Source: Haloarcula amylovorans (GTDB lineage: Archaea; Halobacteriota; Halobacteria; Halobacteriales; Haloarculaceae). Taken from it: a stretch of DNA of 64,000 bases. Both the position numbers and the translations under genes were made by a program. Location: assembly GCF_004681185.1 (NCBI RefSeq), contig NZ_SRIF01000002.1:849994-913993 (forward strand). Reading direction: 5' to 3'. Shown here piece by piece: positions 26,406 to 34,098 of this stretch. Below the pieces are notes generated by a model. The model searched no databases. It was given only the letters and a program-made list of their open reading frames with translations, and had not been told where the DNA came from. Position 1 is the stretch's first letter; the number at the start of each line of letters is the position of its first letter.

Positions 26406-26776
26406 ACCCGCTGGCAGGTATCGGTGCGTTCGTCGCCATCCTCGGAGCGTTCGTCCTCGTCCGCTTCGGCATCGCCTACGCTCGGAGCGAGGACCTCAGC
26501 GTCTCGTGGGACCGCACGACGAAGTGGGTGACGAGCGTGGCGATGGCGATCGGCGCGGCGACGTCGTTCGGCCTCATCCAGTTCGGCGACCTCATCGGCA
26601 TGGCCATCGAGTTCGTCGTCTCGCACCCGTACTTCGTCACGAACTTCGGCATCGCAGGTATCGGTGCTGGGGCGCTCTCAGGCGTCTTCAACATCTCGAC
26701 GTCGCAGTACGTCGGTATCGTCGTCGCTATCGTCGGACTCGTCTTCATCTTCGTCGAGGTGGACGAGTATGTCTGA
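26396..26776 (+). CDS. multi-pass membrane protein
   Basis: This 126-residue protein starts with GTG (PIDPLAGIGAFVAILGAF). It has three or more hydrophobic helices: the N-terminal one, WVTSVAMAIGAATSFGLI, and YVGIVVAIVGLVFIFVEVDE at the end. Gly/Ala-rich stretches are similar to those of the other small proteins of the run, suggesting they pack together. An AGGAGG-type ribosome site follows for the next gene. Confidence 0.7.
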   Translation: MPIDPLAGIGAFVAILGAFVLVRFGIAYARSEDLSVSWDRTTKWVTSVAMAIGAATSFGLIQFGDLIGMAIEFVVSHPYFVTNFGIAGIGAGALSGVFNISTSQYVGIVVAIVGLVFIFVEVDEYV

Positions 26777-26794
26777 ACGGGTCAGGAGGGCTGT

Positions 26795-27163
26795 ATGACT
26801 GGAAAATACGGCTCGCTAGTGGCCTACATCCGGGCGTATAACCAGTACGGAGGAAAGCCGCCGATTCCGGAGTTCGCAGACGTCGAACGTGGCGAACCGC
26901 GACCAAAGTGGCACTGGCGAGCGCTGTTCATTCCGACAGCGCTCCTTGCACTGGTTCCGGTAGTCGTTATCGGGTCACGGATGAATCCTCCACTTACGAC
27001 GCCGGGCGTCGCGGCACTCTCGCTGGCGTGGTTTGGCCTTGTGTTTACCATCGCCTCGATGCTGACACAGCCGTTTTCGGACTGGTTGCGCGACGTTCCA
27101 CGGTACGGCCTCAACGAGATCGACGCCACGATCGCGCCGACCACGGAGGTCGCCGATGACTAA
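26795..27163 (+). CDS. membrane protein with soluble N-terminus
   Basis: This is a 122-residue protein. Residues 1-45 are soluble and contain a Pro/Gly motif (YNQYGGKPPIPEFADVERGE). Two helices follow (ALFIPTALLALVPVVVIG and GVAALSLAWFGLVFTIASML), then a soluble tail (LRDVPRYGLNEIDATIAP). A good purine-rich ribosome site (aggaggg) lies just before the ATG. It overlaps the next gene by 8 bases. Confidence 0.7.
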   Translation: MTGKYGSLVAYIRAYNQYGGKPPIPEFADVERGEPRPKWHWRALFIPTALLALVPVVVIGSRMNPPLTTPGVAALSLAWFGLVFTIASMLTQPFSDWLRDVPRYGLNEIDATIAPTTEVADD

Positions 27164-27383
27164 GCCCTACGCGCTCCGAGCGCTGGCGCATCCGAGCGTA
27201 GCTCCGGACGCCGTGGCGACGCTGACCGGCTTCGGAGCGGCGGCGTTCGTCGCTACGACCACGGCCGCCGCTGGACAGTACCGGCTGGCTGGCTTCGCGC
27301 TGCTGGTCGTTCTCGGCCTGCTGGTGGCGCTGAAACGAGTCGATAGTCGCGCCCGACGCGTGGAGGCTCCCGACAAGCGATGA
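27156..27383 (+). CDS. small membrane protein
   Basis: This 75-residue protein has two hydrophobic stretches (VATLTGFGAAAFVATTTAAA and AGFALLVVLGLLVALKRVD) and a basic tail. It overlaps the large membrane protein gene that follows by 4 bases (ATGA). No family is recognised. Confidence 0.65.
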   Translation: MTKPYALRALAHPSVAPDAVATLTGFGAAAFVATTTAAAGQYRLAGFALLVVLGLLVALKRVDSRARRVEAPDKR

Positions 27384-29041
27384 CTCGGCAGTCCATCGCG
27401 CTGCTGGCGCTGGTCGTCCTCCTGGTGGCGTCGCCAATCGTCGCGTTCGCCGACGCGGCCGACGACAGCGCTGGCAACAGTTCCGAGTTCACGCTCGACG
27501 AGCTGAAACAGGATGGCCCACACCAGGCGAACTCGCCGCCCGGCGTTCGGATGGGCGAGCAGTCGGCGTACTGGTCAGTCTACTGGCCCGCTAACAACCC
27601 GTTCGCCAACGTCGGATCGTCCGATAGCGGCGAGTACCTGCCGTCGGGAACGACCGTCGGCCGGAACGCCGTGTATCTCCGAACGTGGACCTATGAAGAT
27701 CGGACGAAAGACGTCCATGTCGTCTACTGGGAGAAAGGGACGAAGACGGTCAAACAGGGCAACACGACGACCACCGAGCCGGTCGCTCGAAACGTCACCC
27801 ACGTCACCCACGAGGTGACGTTCGACCGTGGCCGACCGACGGTGAAAGTCCCGCTCCGCCAGCACGACGAACCCGTGCGGGTGACGATGTGGATCGAGGG
27901 CGAGGACTACGCGCGATGGACGTTCAAGCACAAGAGCATCGCTACCACGCAAGGCGTGGATATCAACAGCGCTGGTGACTACATCGCGTCGGTCATCACC
28001 GACTTCCTGCTGTGGATACTCATCGGCGGGTTCGTCGTCGGCTCAGGAACCAAGAAGGCTCTCGACAAGGCCGGTATCGGCCCACAGTACGGCTATTTCC
28101 CGTGGCTGGTCGGGCTGACGCTGCTGACCGGCCTCGGCGGCCTGCTGTTCTACAAGTCGCTGGCGAACCTCGTTGTGAACGCCCAGTACCTGCTGGCACT
28201 CTACGTTGTCGCGGTCATCGGCATCGTGATGCTGGAGACCTACACCACGAATGTCAGCAAGGCGCTGTTCTTGCGGCCAACGCTGACTCACGCCGAGTCG
28301 CCGACGGGAGACGACGCGTTCGACCTCCTCGATGCCGAGGGCCGTGAGGAGCGCATCGTCCGGACACCGGATGGGAGCGTGTCGGTCGTCAAACCCGGCC
28401 TGTTCCCGTTCCTCGCCCGTGTGTTCGGGAAGAACGCTCGAATCAAGAACGTCGAGCAACTGCGAACGCGCGTCCCGATCGACGGCAAGTGGGACGAACT
28501 GTTCCTCGTGGACCCGGAGGCCGACGAACTCCTGTTCTACGAGCCGGAGGGCTGGACTATCGACTGGCCGCCACTCGACCGCGAGCATGCTGGCGAGTGG
28601 GTGGCTGTCGTCGGCGCTGTTGGTCTGGCGTTCGGTTCGGTCCACTACGGCATCGCGTCGGCGCTGGCAGTCACGACCGTCACGGTCGCCGGGCTCGCTG
28701 TCTGGGCGCTCCACCCGACCGATGGCCTCGCCGCCGTGCAACCCGCGCCCGTCCATCTCCGGACGGCGTTTGGGACGATGGTGGCCTACGCTGAGGACGT
28801 CGATGACGCCAAGCGCTTCGACGAGGTAAAGTCCCAACTCGACGGCGAGCGCATCAGCAAGCAACGCGACGTCGACCGAGAGGTCGCCGACCACGATCGC
28901 ACACTCGTCGAGGGCATGCTCGACCCGGACGAACAGATTCCGGCCGCCGTCGAGGACGGCGAGAGCGACGACGACGTGACCGGCAAGCGCCGGGAGAACG
29001 GCTCAGCACTCGGAAACGGGGAGGTCGCCGACGATGGCTGA
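27380..29041 (+). CDS. large membrane protein with signal peptide and ectodomain
   Basis: This is a 553-residue protein. Residues 1-24 form a signal peptide (SIALLALVVLLVASPIVAFA). An ectodomain of about 180 residues follows, with aromatic and NxT motifs (QGNTTTTEP, RNVTHVTHE). Three membrane helices come next (ITDFLLWILIGGFVVGSG, LVGLTLLTGLGGLLFYKSL, LLALYVVAVIGIVMLETYT). A cytoplasmic domain of about 110 residues, another helix pair (VAVVGAVGLAFGSVHYGIA and beyond) and a long acidic tail complete it. It sits before a soluble helical protein and the NTPase, so it may anchor them to the membrane. No family is recognised. Confidence 0.75.
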   Translation: MTRQSIALLALVVLLVASPIVAFADAADDSAGNSSEFTLDELKQDGPHQANSPPGVRMGEQSAYWSVYWPANNPFANVGSSDSGEYLPSGTTVGRNAVYLRTWTYEDRTKDVHVVYWEKGTKTVKQGNTTTTEPVARNVTHVTHEVTFDRGRPTVKVPLRQHDEPVRVTMWIEGEDYARWTFKHKSIATTQGVDINSAGDYIASVITDFLLWILIGGFVVGSGTKKALDKAGIGPQYGYFPWLVGLTLLTGLGGLLFYKSLANLVVNAQYLLALYVVAVIGIVMLETYTTNVSKALFLRPTLTHAESPTGDDAFDLLDAEGREERIVRTPDGSVSVVKPGLFPFLARVFGKNARIKNVEQLRTRVPIDGKWDELFLVDPEADELLFYEPEGWTIDWPPLDREHAGEWVAVVGAVGLAFGSVHYGIASALAVTTVTVAGLAVWALHPTDGLAAVQPAPVHLRTAFGTMVAYAEDVDDAKRFDEVKSQLDGERISKQRDVDREVADHDRTLVEGMLDPDEQIPAAVEDGESDDDVTGKRRENGSALGNGEVADDG

Positions 29042-29804
29042 CGGCGACGTTCCAAAGCCATACCGACCGGCGCTGGTCACGCTCACAGAGGACGTTCGAG
29101 AGCTGACCACGGAACTCCAGAACGGTCTCTCGTCGGAGCAACGCGTGCTGACGTGGCTCCAGGAGATGACTATCCGAACGCTCGGTCGTCTCGACCAGCG
29201 CGTCTACTCGGACATGACGCGCCAGTTCCGTGGCTCACAGGGCGTCCTGCTGGCCGCGCTGGTCATCCCGAGCAAGCGCCGAGGAAAGATGACTGGTCTC
29301 GATGAAGAAACGGCGAGACAACTCCGAGAGCGGTTTCTGGCACACTATGTCCATCCAGCCCATCGCGACGCGTTCCGGCGGCTCCGCGGCGATGCAACGG
29401 AGTACATCGACGCCGCGGACGACGAGGACGCTCACGAGGCGACCCGCCAGCAGTTCGTGGCGATGCGACCCGCGATCTCCGAACTCGAACAGTGGCAACA
29501 GCGGGCACTCGACTCGCTGCTGGACGGCTTCGACGAGCGCTCTGAGGTACTCGATTGGGGCCACGACGTTTTGCTGGCGACGCATGGTGAACTCGACAGA
29601 GAGTGGATAACGCGCGTCTACCGCGAGGAATCCACTATCGAAATCCTGACCGGCACGACCGAGACGGATGCACAGGCTCGCCGCCTGTTCGCGGCGCACT
29701 ACCTTCTCCCGACGTTCAGAAGCGGCGTTCGCGTCCTGAGCGGCCGCGCGAAGGAAAGCCCGGACGTCGGGCAAGCGGACGACACGGCCCCTCCAGACTG
29801 GTGA
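29034..29804 (+). CDS. soluble helical protein upstream of the NTPase
   Basis: This 256-residue protein is acidic, predicted all-helical and without membrane segments. The N-terminus contains LTEDVRELTTELQNGLSSEQ, a likely coiled coil. The body has Arg- and Asp-rich helices (LREQLRERFLAHYVHPAHRD-like stretch). It overlaps the large membrane protein gene by 8 bases and lies four bases before the NTPase gene. It could be an adaptor between the NTPase and the membrane proteins. No family is recognised. Confidence 0.7.
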   Translation: MADGDVPKPYRPALVTLTEDVRELTTELQNGLSSEQRVLTWLQEMTIRTLGRLDQRVYSDMTRQFRGSQGVLLAALVIPSKRRGKMTGLDEETARQLRERFLAHYVHPAHRDAFRRLRGDATEYIDAADDEDAHEATRQQFVAMRPAISELEQWQQRALDSLLDGFDERSEVLDWGHDVLLATHGELDREWITRVYREESTIEILTGTTETDAQARRLFAAHYLLPTFRSGVRVLSGRAKESPDVGQADDTAPPDW

Positions 29805-29808
29805 TTCG

Positions 29809-31164
29809 ATGAGTACGATAATCGACCCGAAAGCCGATTCGCAGGCGAAGATTCGAGAACAGTTAGCGACGATTACGAAGCCACACGAGAAGTCGTGTCA
29901 GGCGCTCGGGAACGTCCAAGCACCGAACCACAACGACGGCGAGGAACTGCATCGGTACTTCAGCATCCCACCGTTGCACAAGTACCTCGCGTCGGCCGAC
30001 CGGAACGATGCGGCCGTAGCGAAGTTCCCGCGGGCGTTTGTGGACGCGATAGTTCACACGGACGAGCGCGACCTCGAACTCCTGCGCGAACTCGCGGGCG
30101 AGGTCGACTACGACTTCCGCGACCCGAACCCGTCGCACAAGGCACTCGAACGCTATCCTCGCTACCGAGCAAAGACGCTGGAGTGGATCGCCGACGACCC
30201 GGACAGAGTCAGCGATATCCGTGCGGTTGGCGGTACGGACCTGTTCGCACACGGCGAGCCGGGTGGCGGGAAGACGACGCTGGCGCTGTCGCTGATACTC
30301 TGGATGATGGAGGTCAACAACGAGACCTGCATCTGGGCGGAGTCCGTCGACGAGTCCGGCACGAACGAGCGGACCGAGTGGCTCTCGCTCGCACCGTTCG
30401 CTACGCTTGCACTCCCCGCGGGCATGGACGAGCGCGTCCGGATCGTGCCCGAGAACGTGAACGTCGATGAGTTCGAAGTTCGGCCGGAAGATATCGCGCG
30501 GGACGTGATACGGTACGAGTCGATTCAGGACCTCATGTCCCAACTGATGCCGGGACAGTTCTACGTCATGTTCCCAGACCCGCTTCATCGCGGGTGTGAG
30601 ACCGTCTCGAAGTTCAACTACTTCGACCACCGAGAGGTGACGCCTATCGAAGAGGACGGTCCGAACGAAGCGACTGACGCCGACCAGTGGTGGTTCGCAT
30701 TCGTTGCCCATCGCATCTCGGGCGATGTCTTCCCGCATCCAACGTTCATCAACTTCGACGAGGCGGGCAACCTGCTCGACCCGGATGCCGAGAAAGACGT
30801 CCACGAGCACTACGACAAGCTCCGCTGGTTCCGCAACAAGTACGCTGACGCCCGGAAGAAAGGCGTGAGCTTCGGCTATCAGGCTCACGCGCTCTCGGAG
30901 GTTCACCAGTTCGGCCGCCAGAAGATGCGCTGGCGGCTGACGATGAACGGCAACAAGCCGCCGATCGGCCGGACGCTTCCCGGCGATCGCGGTTGCCCGC
31001 TGAAGTCTGACCTCACGTCGGACATGGACGCTGGTGAGGGTGTCATCTGGAAGGCACCGCATTTCGCGCCGGTCAAGTGGCCGAATCTGAAGGCACAGGC
31101 GAAACTGGACGCGGAGGTCAGCATCGACTTTCGCAACTGGCAGGAGGCGATGGGGGGTGCCTGA
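29809..31164 (+). CDS. P-loop NTPase of the structural array
   Basis: This is a 451-residue protein. The Walker A motif is GEPGGGKTT (149-157) and Walker B is TFINFDEAGNL with Asp317 and Glu318. Residues 1-140 form an N-terminal domain without known motifs. After Walker B come basic, aromatic helices (LRWFRNKYADARKKGVSFGY) and a polar strand (RLTMNGNKPPIG) that could be sensor elements. The layout fits ASCE-type packaging or secretion ATPases (HerA/FtsK/VirB4 class) and recalls the single NTPase of pleolipoviruses. It has no membrane helix of its own. Its position directly after the membrane genes supports a DNA-loading or assembly role. Confidence 0.82.
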   Translation: MSTIIDPKADSQAKIREQLATITKPHEKSCQALGNVQAPNHNDGEELHRYFSIPPLHKYLASADRNDAAVAKFPRAFVDAIVHTDERDLELLRELAGEVDYDFRDPNPSHKALERYPRYRAKTLEWIADDPDRVSDIRAVGGTDLFAHGEPGGGKTTLALSLILWMMEVNNETCIWAESVDESGTNERTEWLSLAPFATLALPAGMDERVRIVPENVNVDEFEVRPEDIARDVIRYESIQDLMSQLMPGQFYVMFPDPLHRGCETVSKFNYFDHREVTPIEEDGPNEATDADQWWFAFVAHRISGDVFPHPTFINFDEAGNLLDPDAEKDVHEHYDKLRWFRNKYADARKKGVSFGYQAHALSEVHQFGRQKMRWRLTMNGNKPPIGRTLPGDRGCPLKSDLTSDMDAGEGVIWKAPHFAPVKWPNLKAQAKLDAEVSIDFRNWQEAMGGA

Positions 31165-31178
31165 GACGAAATCAGTTA

Positions 31179-31205
31179 GCTCAGAAAAAATTAAAAAATC
31201 TGAGC
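31179..31205. promoter_or_regulatory. hairpin with A-rich loop between two transcription blocks
   Basis: The arms GCTCAGA (31179-31185) and TCTGAGC (31199-31205) are perfectly complementary, with a 13-base A/T-only loop. It lies 15 bases after the NTPase stop, at the only large gap of the array (31165-31356). It could end the first transcript, or the A/T core could be a promoter element for the next genes. Confidence 0.4.
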
Positions 31206-31356
31206 GGATTTGCCCCCATGGTCGAATCTCGATATCGGGGTCGAGCGGAGCCAACGAGCGGGTCGAACTCGCCGCTTCACACGCGCGCGTGCTTCAGATA
31301 GGACACGAGGGGGTCCCCCCGCGCGACCGCGCTCAGTTCTACGGAGGTGCGCGGGC

Positions 31357-31647
31357 GTGGTAGTCTACGAACTGGTTCGGGGCTTCCTCGAACTGCTGGC
31401 GAGTTACATTGGCATCGAGGGCATCGCGATCGGCGCACTGGCGGCAGTCGTCGTCGGCCTCTACTACCTGCGAGAGGCGGCGGACCTGTTCGTGATTCTC
31501 GCTCGATGGGCGCGTGTCGGCTCGCTCATCGGTGCAGTCGTGCTCGTGTTGCTGGTCGTCGGGACGGCGAGCGGCGTCGTCGAGGGCGACAGTCTCGGCT
31601 CGCTGGCTAGACAGGCGATTGAACGGATTTCAGAGGTGCTACACTAA
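31357..31647 (+). CDS. small membrane protein
   Basis: This 96-residue protein starts with GTG, chosen because a strong ribosome site (ggaggtg, 31343-31349) lies eight bases before it. Two long hydrophobic helices are seen: IAIGALAAVVVGLYYLREAA and LIGAVVLVLLVVGTASGVVE. The first residues also look amphipathic (YELVRGFLELLASYIGI). It ends one base before the second glycoprotein gene begins. Likely a partner of that glycoprotein. Confidence 0.7.
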   Translation: MVVYELVRGFLELLASYIGIEGIAIGALAAVVVGLYYLREAADLFVILARWARVGSLIGAVVLVLLVVGTASGVVEGDSLGSLARQAIERISEVLH

Positions 31648-31648
31648 G

Positions 31649-33109
31649 ATGCAAGATAGAGATAGTGGTCGGAGAATTGAACAGTTACGAACGCTCCTGA
31701 GAGTTGGTGCGGTTGCTATGGTATTGGTTACGTCCATGGCCGCGCCGTTCTACGGAATTGACAATCCCTCTATGGGGCTGGCATCTGGAGCATCTAGTGA
31801 CCTATTCGATGACTTTGAAGACGGGTCGGCTGATGGGTGGGAATCTGGAACAATCACGAATCGGTCGCTCGACGGAGTCTATTCTCTAGCAGGGACTGAT
31901 ACTAGTGGCAATTGGAATGCTGGTCCAAATATTTCCAGCCAAGATGGGAAAATAAACTCCCTCATTTATTACGGCAATCCTGGAACCACTCAGACCCAAA
32001 TCGGCGTATCTGGCTCAAATGGTGCCTATAACTGGGTGAAATTTGCGACAACCGGAAATGTGGTACTTGAGACTAGAGAAAACAGCTCCGTATCTAAGTC
32101 TAGTTCGGTTGTCGATTCAGTCTCTGATAATACATACTACCGTTTTACATTGAACTACACAGGATCTGAGATAAAATTCAAACTTTGGGAGGCTGGGGCC
32201 GAAGAACCAACATCCTATACGGGGACACTCCAGTCTGACGCGCCCGACGCGACTAGTAAATTGTATTATCGTGCTGATTCTGACTTTTACCTTGACAAAG
32301 TTGGTGCAAACGGTGGATATGGCTCTGGAGGAGTCCACGACCTCTCTGGCTCCTTCGAACACGAGTTCACACTGGTCGACCAGACAGCCGGTGACCGGTT
32401 CAGCGACGACCCGATACTCCGCGTCGAGAGGCCGGATGGATCGGTGACGACTACGACGTTCAACTACGACGAGAAAGCCTATGTCCGGTTGCAAGACCTC
32501 GAAACGTACAATGTGACGGTCCTCAGCCAAGACGGGGCAGTGTACGAGTACGTCGGCTTCAAGGCCATCGAAGCCATCCCCGAGTCCCAGCTCATCATCG
32601 GATCGGATACGACCGATTCGACCGGGACGAGTACGCCCACGCTCGAAGAGCGTCTCGACGTGCGGTTCGAGGAGTTCGAGAGCTCACACAACAGCAGCGG
32701 AACGACGGTTACAGTTGAGTCGCCGGAACCCGTCGAGGAGTTCGACTACCAGATCGTCGACGAGAACGGGACAGTCCTCTACAACGGCACGAACGAGTTC
32801 GACGAACCCGTGACGTTCTACCAGGGCCAGCTCTCCGACAACGCCACGAGCAACGCCTCGGAAATAGATGACCCGACAATGGAGTACTCGGGCACGTTTG
32901 AGAACGGCACCTCGTTCAACGGGACGACGGAACTGTCGTTCTCGGACAGCGGTGGCATCTTCGGCCCGACCGGCTCGACCGGCGGCGGGGGCGCGTCCTC
33001 GACGGGCGGGCTCGTGCTTCTGGCCGGCGGTGCAGCGGTCGCGGCGTATCGCTACCGAAAGCCGCTCATCAACGCGGCGTCGAGCGCCGCGGGGAGACTA
33101 ACGGGATAA
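31649..33109 (+). CDS. second anchored glycoprotein with LamG-like domain, mosaic
   Basis: This is a 486-residue protein. Residues 1-38 carry an export signal (LLRVGAVAMVLVTSMAAPFY). Residues about 50-225 resemble a LamG/concanavalin-like sugar-binding sandwich (DDFEDGSADGWESG, then YYRFTLNYTGSEIKFKLWEA). Residues about 228-450 are a different, Val/Thr/Asp-rich stalk. There are more than ten NxS/T sequons. A Gly-rich hinge, one membrane helix (GGLVLLAGGAAVAAYRYRK) and a basic tail end it. DNA for the first domain is clearly AT-richer than the rest, so the outer domain seems to have been swapped. It is probably a receptor-binding or adhesion protein. Confidence 0.75.
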   Translation: MQDRDSGRRIEQLRTLLRVGAVAMVLVTSMAAPFYGIDNPSMGLASGASSDLFDDFEDGSADGWESGTITNRSLDGVYSLAGTDTSGNWNAGPNISSQDGKINSLIYYGNPGTTQTQIGVSGSNGAYNWVKFATTGNVVLETRENSSVSKSSSVVDSVSDNTYYRFTLNYTGSEIKFKLWEAGAEEPTSYTGTLQSDAPDATSKLYYRADSDFYLDKVGANGGYGSGGVHDLSGSFEHEFTLVDQTAGDRFSDDPILRVERPDGSVTTTTFNYDEKAYVRLQDLETYNVTVLSQDGAVYEYVGFKAIEAIPESQLIIGSDTTDSTGTSTPTLEERLDVRFEEFESSHNSSGTTVTVESPEPVEEFDYQIVDENGTVLYNGTNEFDEPVTFYQGQLSDNATSNASEIDDPTMEYSGTFENGTSFNGTTELSFSDSGGIFGPTGSTGGGGASSTGGLVLLAGGAAVAAYRYRKPLINAASSAAGRLTG

Positions 33110-33113
33110 GCGT

Positions 33114-33329
33114 ATGACCGTTCGCAAAGCCGTCCTTTCGGCGATCGTCCTCGTCGGCCTGTTCGCAGCCGTGTTCGCGGTCCGGTACGCGATGTACGGC
33201 TGTGTCGCTGACCGCTTCGGCCGCTGTATCGAGTGGTGGATGCTTCGGGATTATCCGGTCGGCCTCGTCGTGGCTGGCGTCCTCGGTGTCCTGATGGGCG
33301 CGTGGAAGACGCGCGGTGAGAGCACGTGA
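33114..33329 (+). CDS. small membrane protein
   Basis: This 71-residue protein has two hydrophobic helices (AVLSAIVLVGLFAAVFAVRY and GLVVAGVLGVLMGAWKT). The loop between them has two Cys (GCVADRFGRCIEWW) that might form a disulfide outside the cell. It starts four bases after the second glycoprotein stop and overlaps the next small gene by 4 bases (GTGA). Confidence 0.7.
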   Translation: MTVRKAVLSAIVLVGLFAAVFAVRYAMYGCVADRFGRCIEWWMLRDYPVGLVVAGVLGVLMGAWKTRGEST

Positions 33330-33424
33330 GCGTGGATATCCCGCTCATCGCGTGTGTTCGCTGTGCGGCCGACCTCGACCGGCGCTGGTGCCCGGCGTGT
33401 GGTCGACAGCGATACGAGATATGA
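33326..33424 (+). CDS. 32-aa zinc-ribbon microprotein
   Basis: A GTG-started frame of 32 codons plus stop reads MSVDIPLIACVRCAADLDRR, then WCPACGRQRYEI. The two Cys pairs (CVRC, CPAC) make a complete small zinc ribbon. It overlaps the genes on both sides by 4 bases. Four correctly placed Cys in so short a frame make chance unlikely. Confidence 0.65.
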   Translation: MSVDIPLIACVRCAADLDRRWCPACGRQRYEI

Positions 33425-33813
33425 CTGAGATAACGCTGGTCGACTGGATAATCTGGGGCTTGCTGGCTGTCTACTGGCTTCCGAAGCTCAGACAGTTGTC
33501 TCCCGCGCTCTCGCAGATAGTCGATAACGGTGAGGATGGGCTGTCTCCGGTCGAAGAGGTTCACCAGCAGTATCTCGACAACGAGATAGACGAAGCGGAG
33601 CTCGAAGCCCGGCTTGCGGTGCTGGTTGACGACCGTGCGACGACGATTCGGGACATGACCGACGCGGTTGACGGCATCGGCGAGGAGCTGTCGCGTGACC
33701 TGGCTCGGGAGTTCGACAGCGTCGCCGATCTCCATGCGGCCGACGCCGACGACCTCCAGCAGGTCGATGGAATCGGGGAGAAGCGAGCGGAGACACTCGT
33801 CGAAGAGTTGTAA
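33421..33813 (+). CDS. membrane-anchored SHOCT-like and helix-hairpin-helix protein
   Basis: This is a 130-residue protein. Residues 1-25 are a membrane helix (LVDWIIWGLLAVYWLPKL). Residues about 43-70 look like a SHOCT motif (VEEVHQQYLDNEIDEAELEA). The C-terminal 50 residues form a tandem helix-hairpin-helix fold with two DGIG turns (AVDGIGEELS, QVDGIGEKRAETLVEE). HhH domains bind DNA without sequence preference. A DNA-binding domain tethered to the membrane fits a protein that attaches the genome to the particle or cell membrane. It closes the structural array. Confidence 0.75.
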   Translation: MTEITLVDWIIWGLLAVYWLPKLRQLSPALSQIVDNGEDGLSPVEEVHQQYLDNEIDEAELEARLAVLVDDRATTIRDMTDAVDGIGEELSRDLAREFDSVADLHAADADDLQQVDGIGEKRAETLVEEL

Positions 33814-34078
33814 CAACTACCCCGTCGAGTGTTTTCTATGCTGTGCGGGTGCGGTAGCGGTTTTTTGCTCATGTGTTCTTACACACTTCAAGCGGTTGCC
33901 TCGACGCCGTCGAGAGACGTAACGGTCGTCCAGCCGTCAGGCTTCCAGACGCGGGTGCCGACCCTCAACAACAGCTACCATCGTGGGCAATATCAACATC
34001 CTGTATCAGTCTAAGATTGGCGAACCACGTTGTCAAATGGTATTTAGTCGTAATATCGATGAGAAGAATTATACGGGT

Positions 34079-34097
34079 AGATATTACTTGAATATCT
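34079..34097. promoter_or_regulatory. inverted repeat abutting a start codon
   Basis: AGATATT (34079-34085) and AATATCT (34091-34097) form a perfect 7-base inverted repeat with a 5-base centre. It ends one base before the ATG at 34099. A bound repressor here would block transcription start or the ribosome. It probably controls the two-gene cargo module that follows. Confidence 0.5.
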
Positions 34098-34098
34098 A

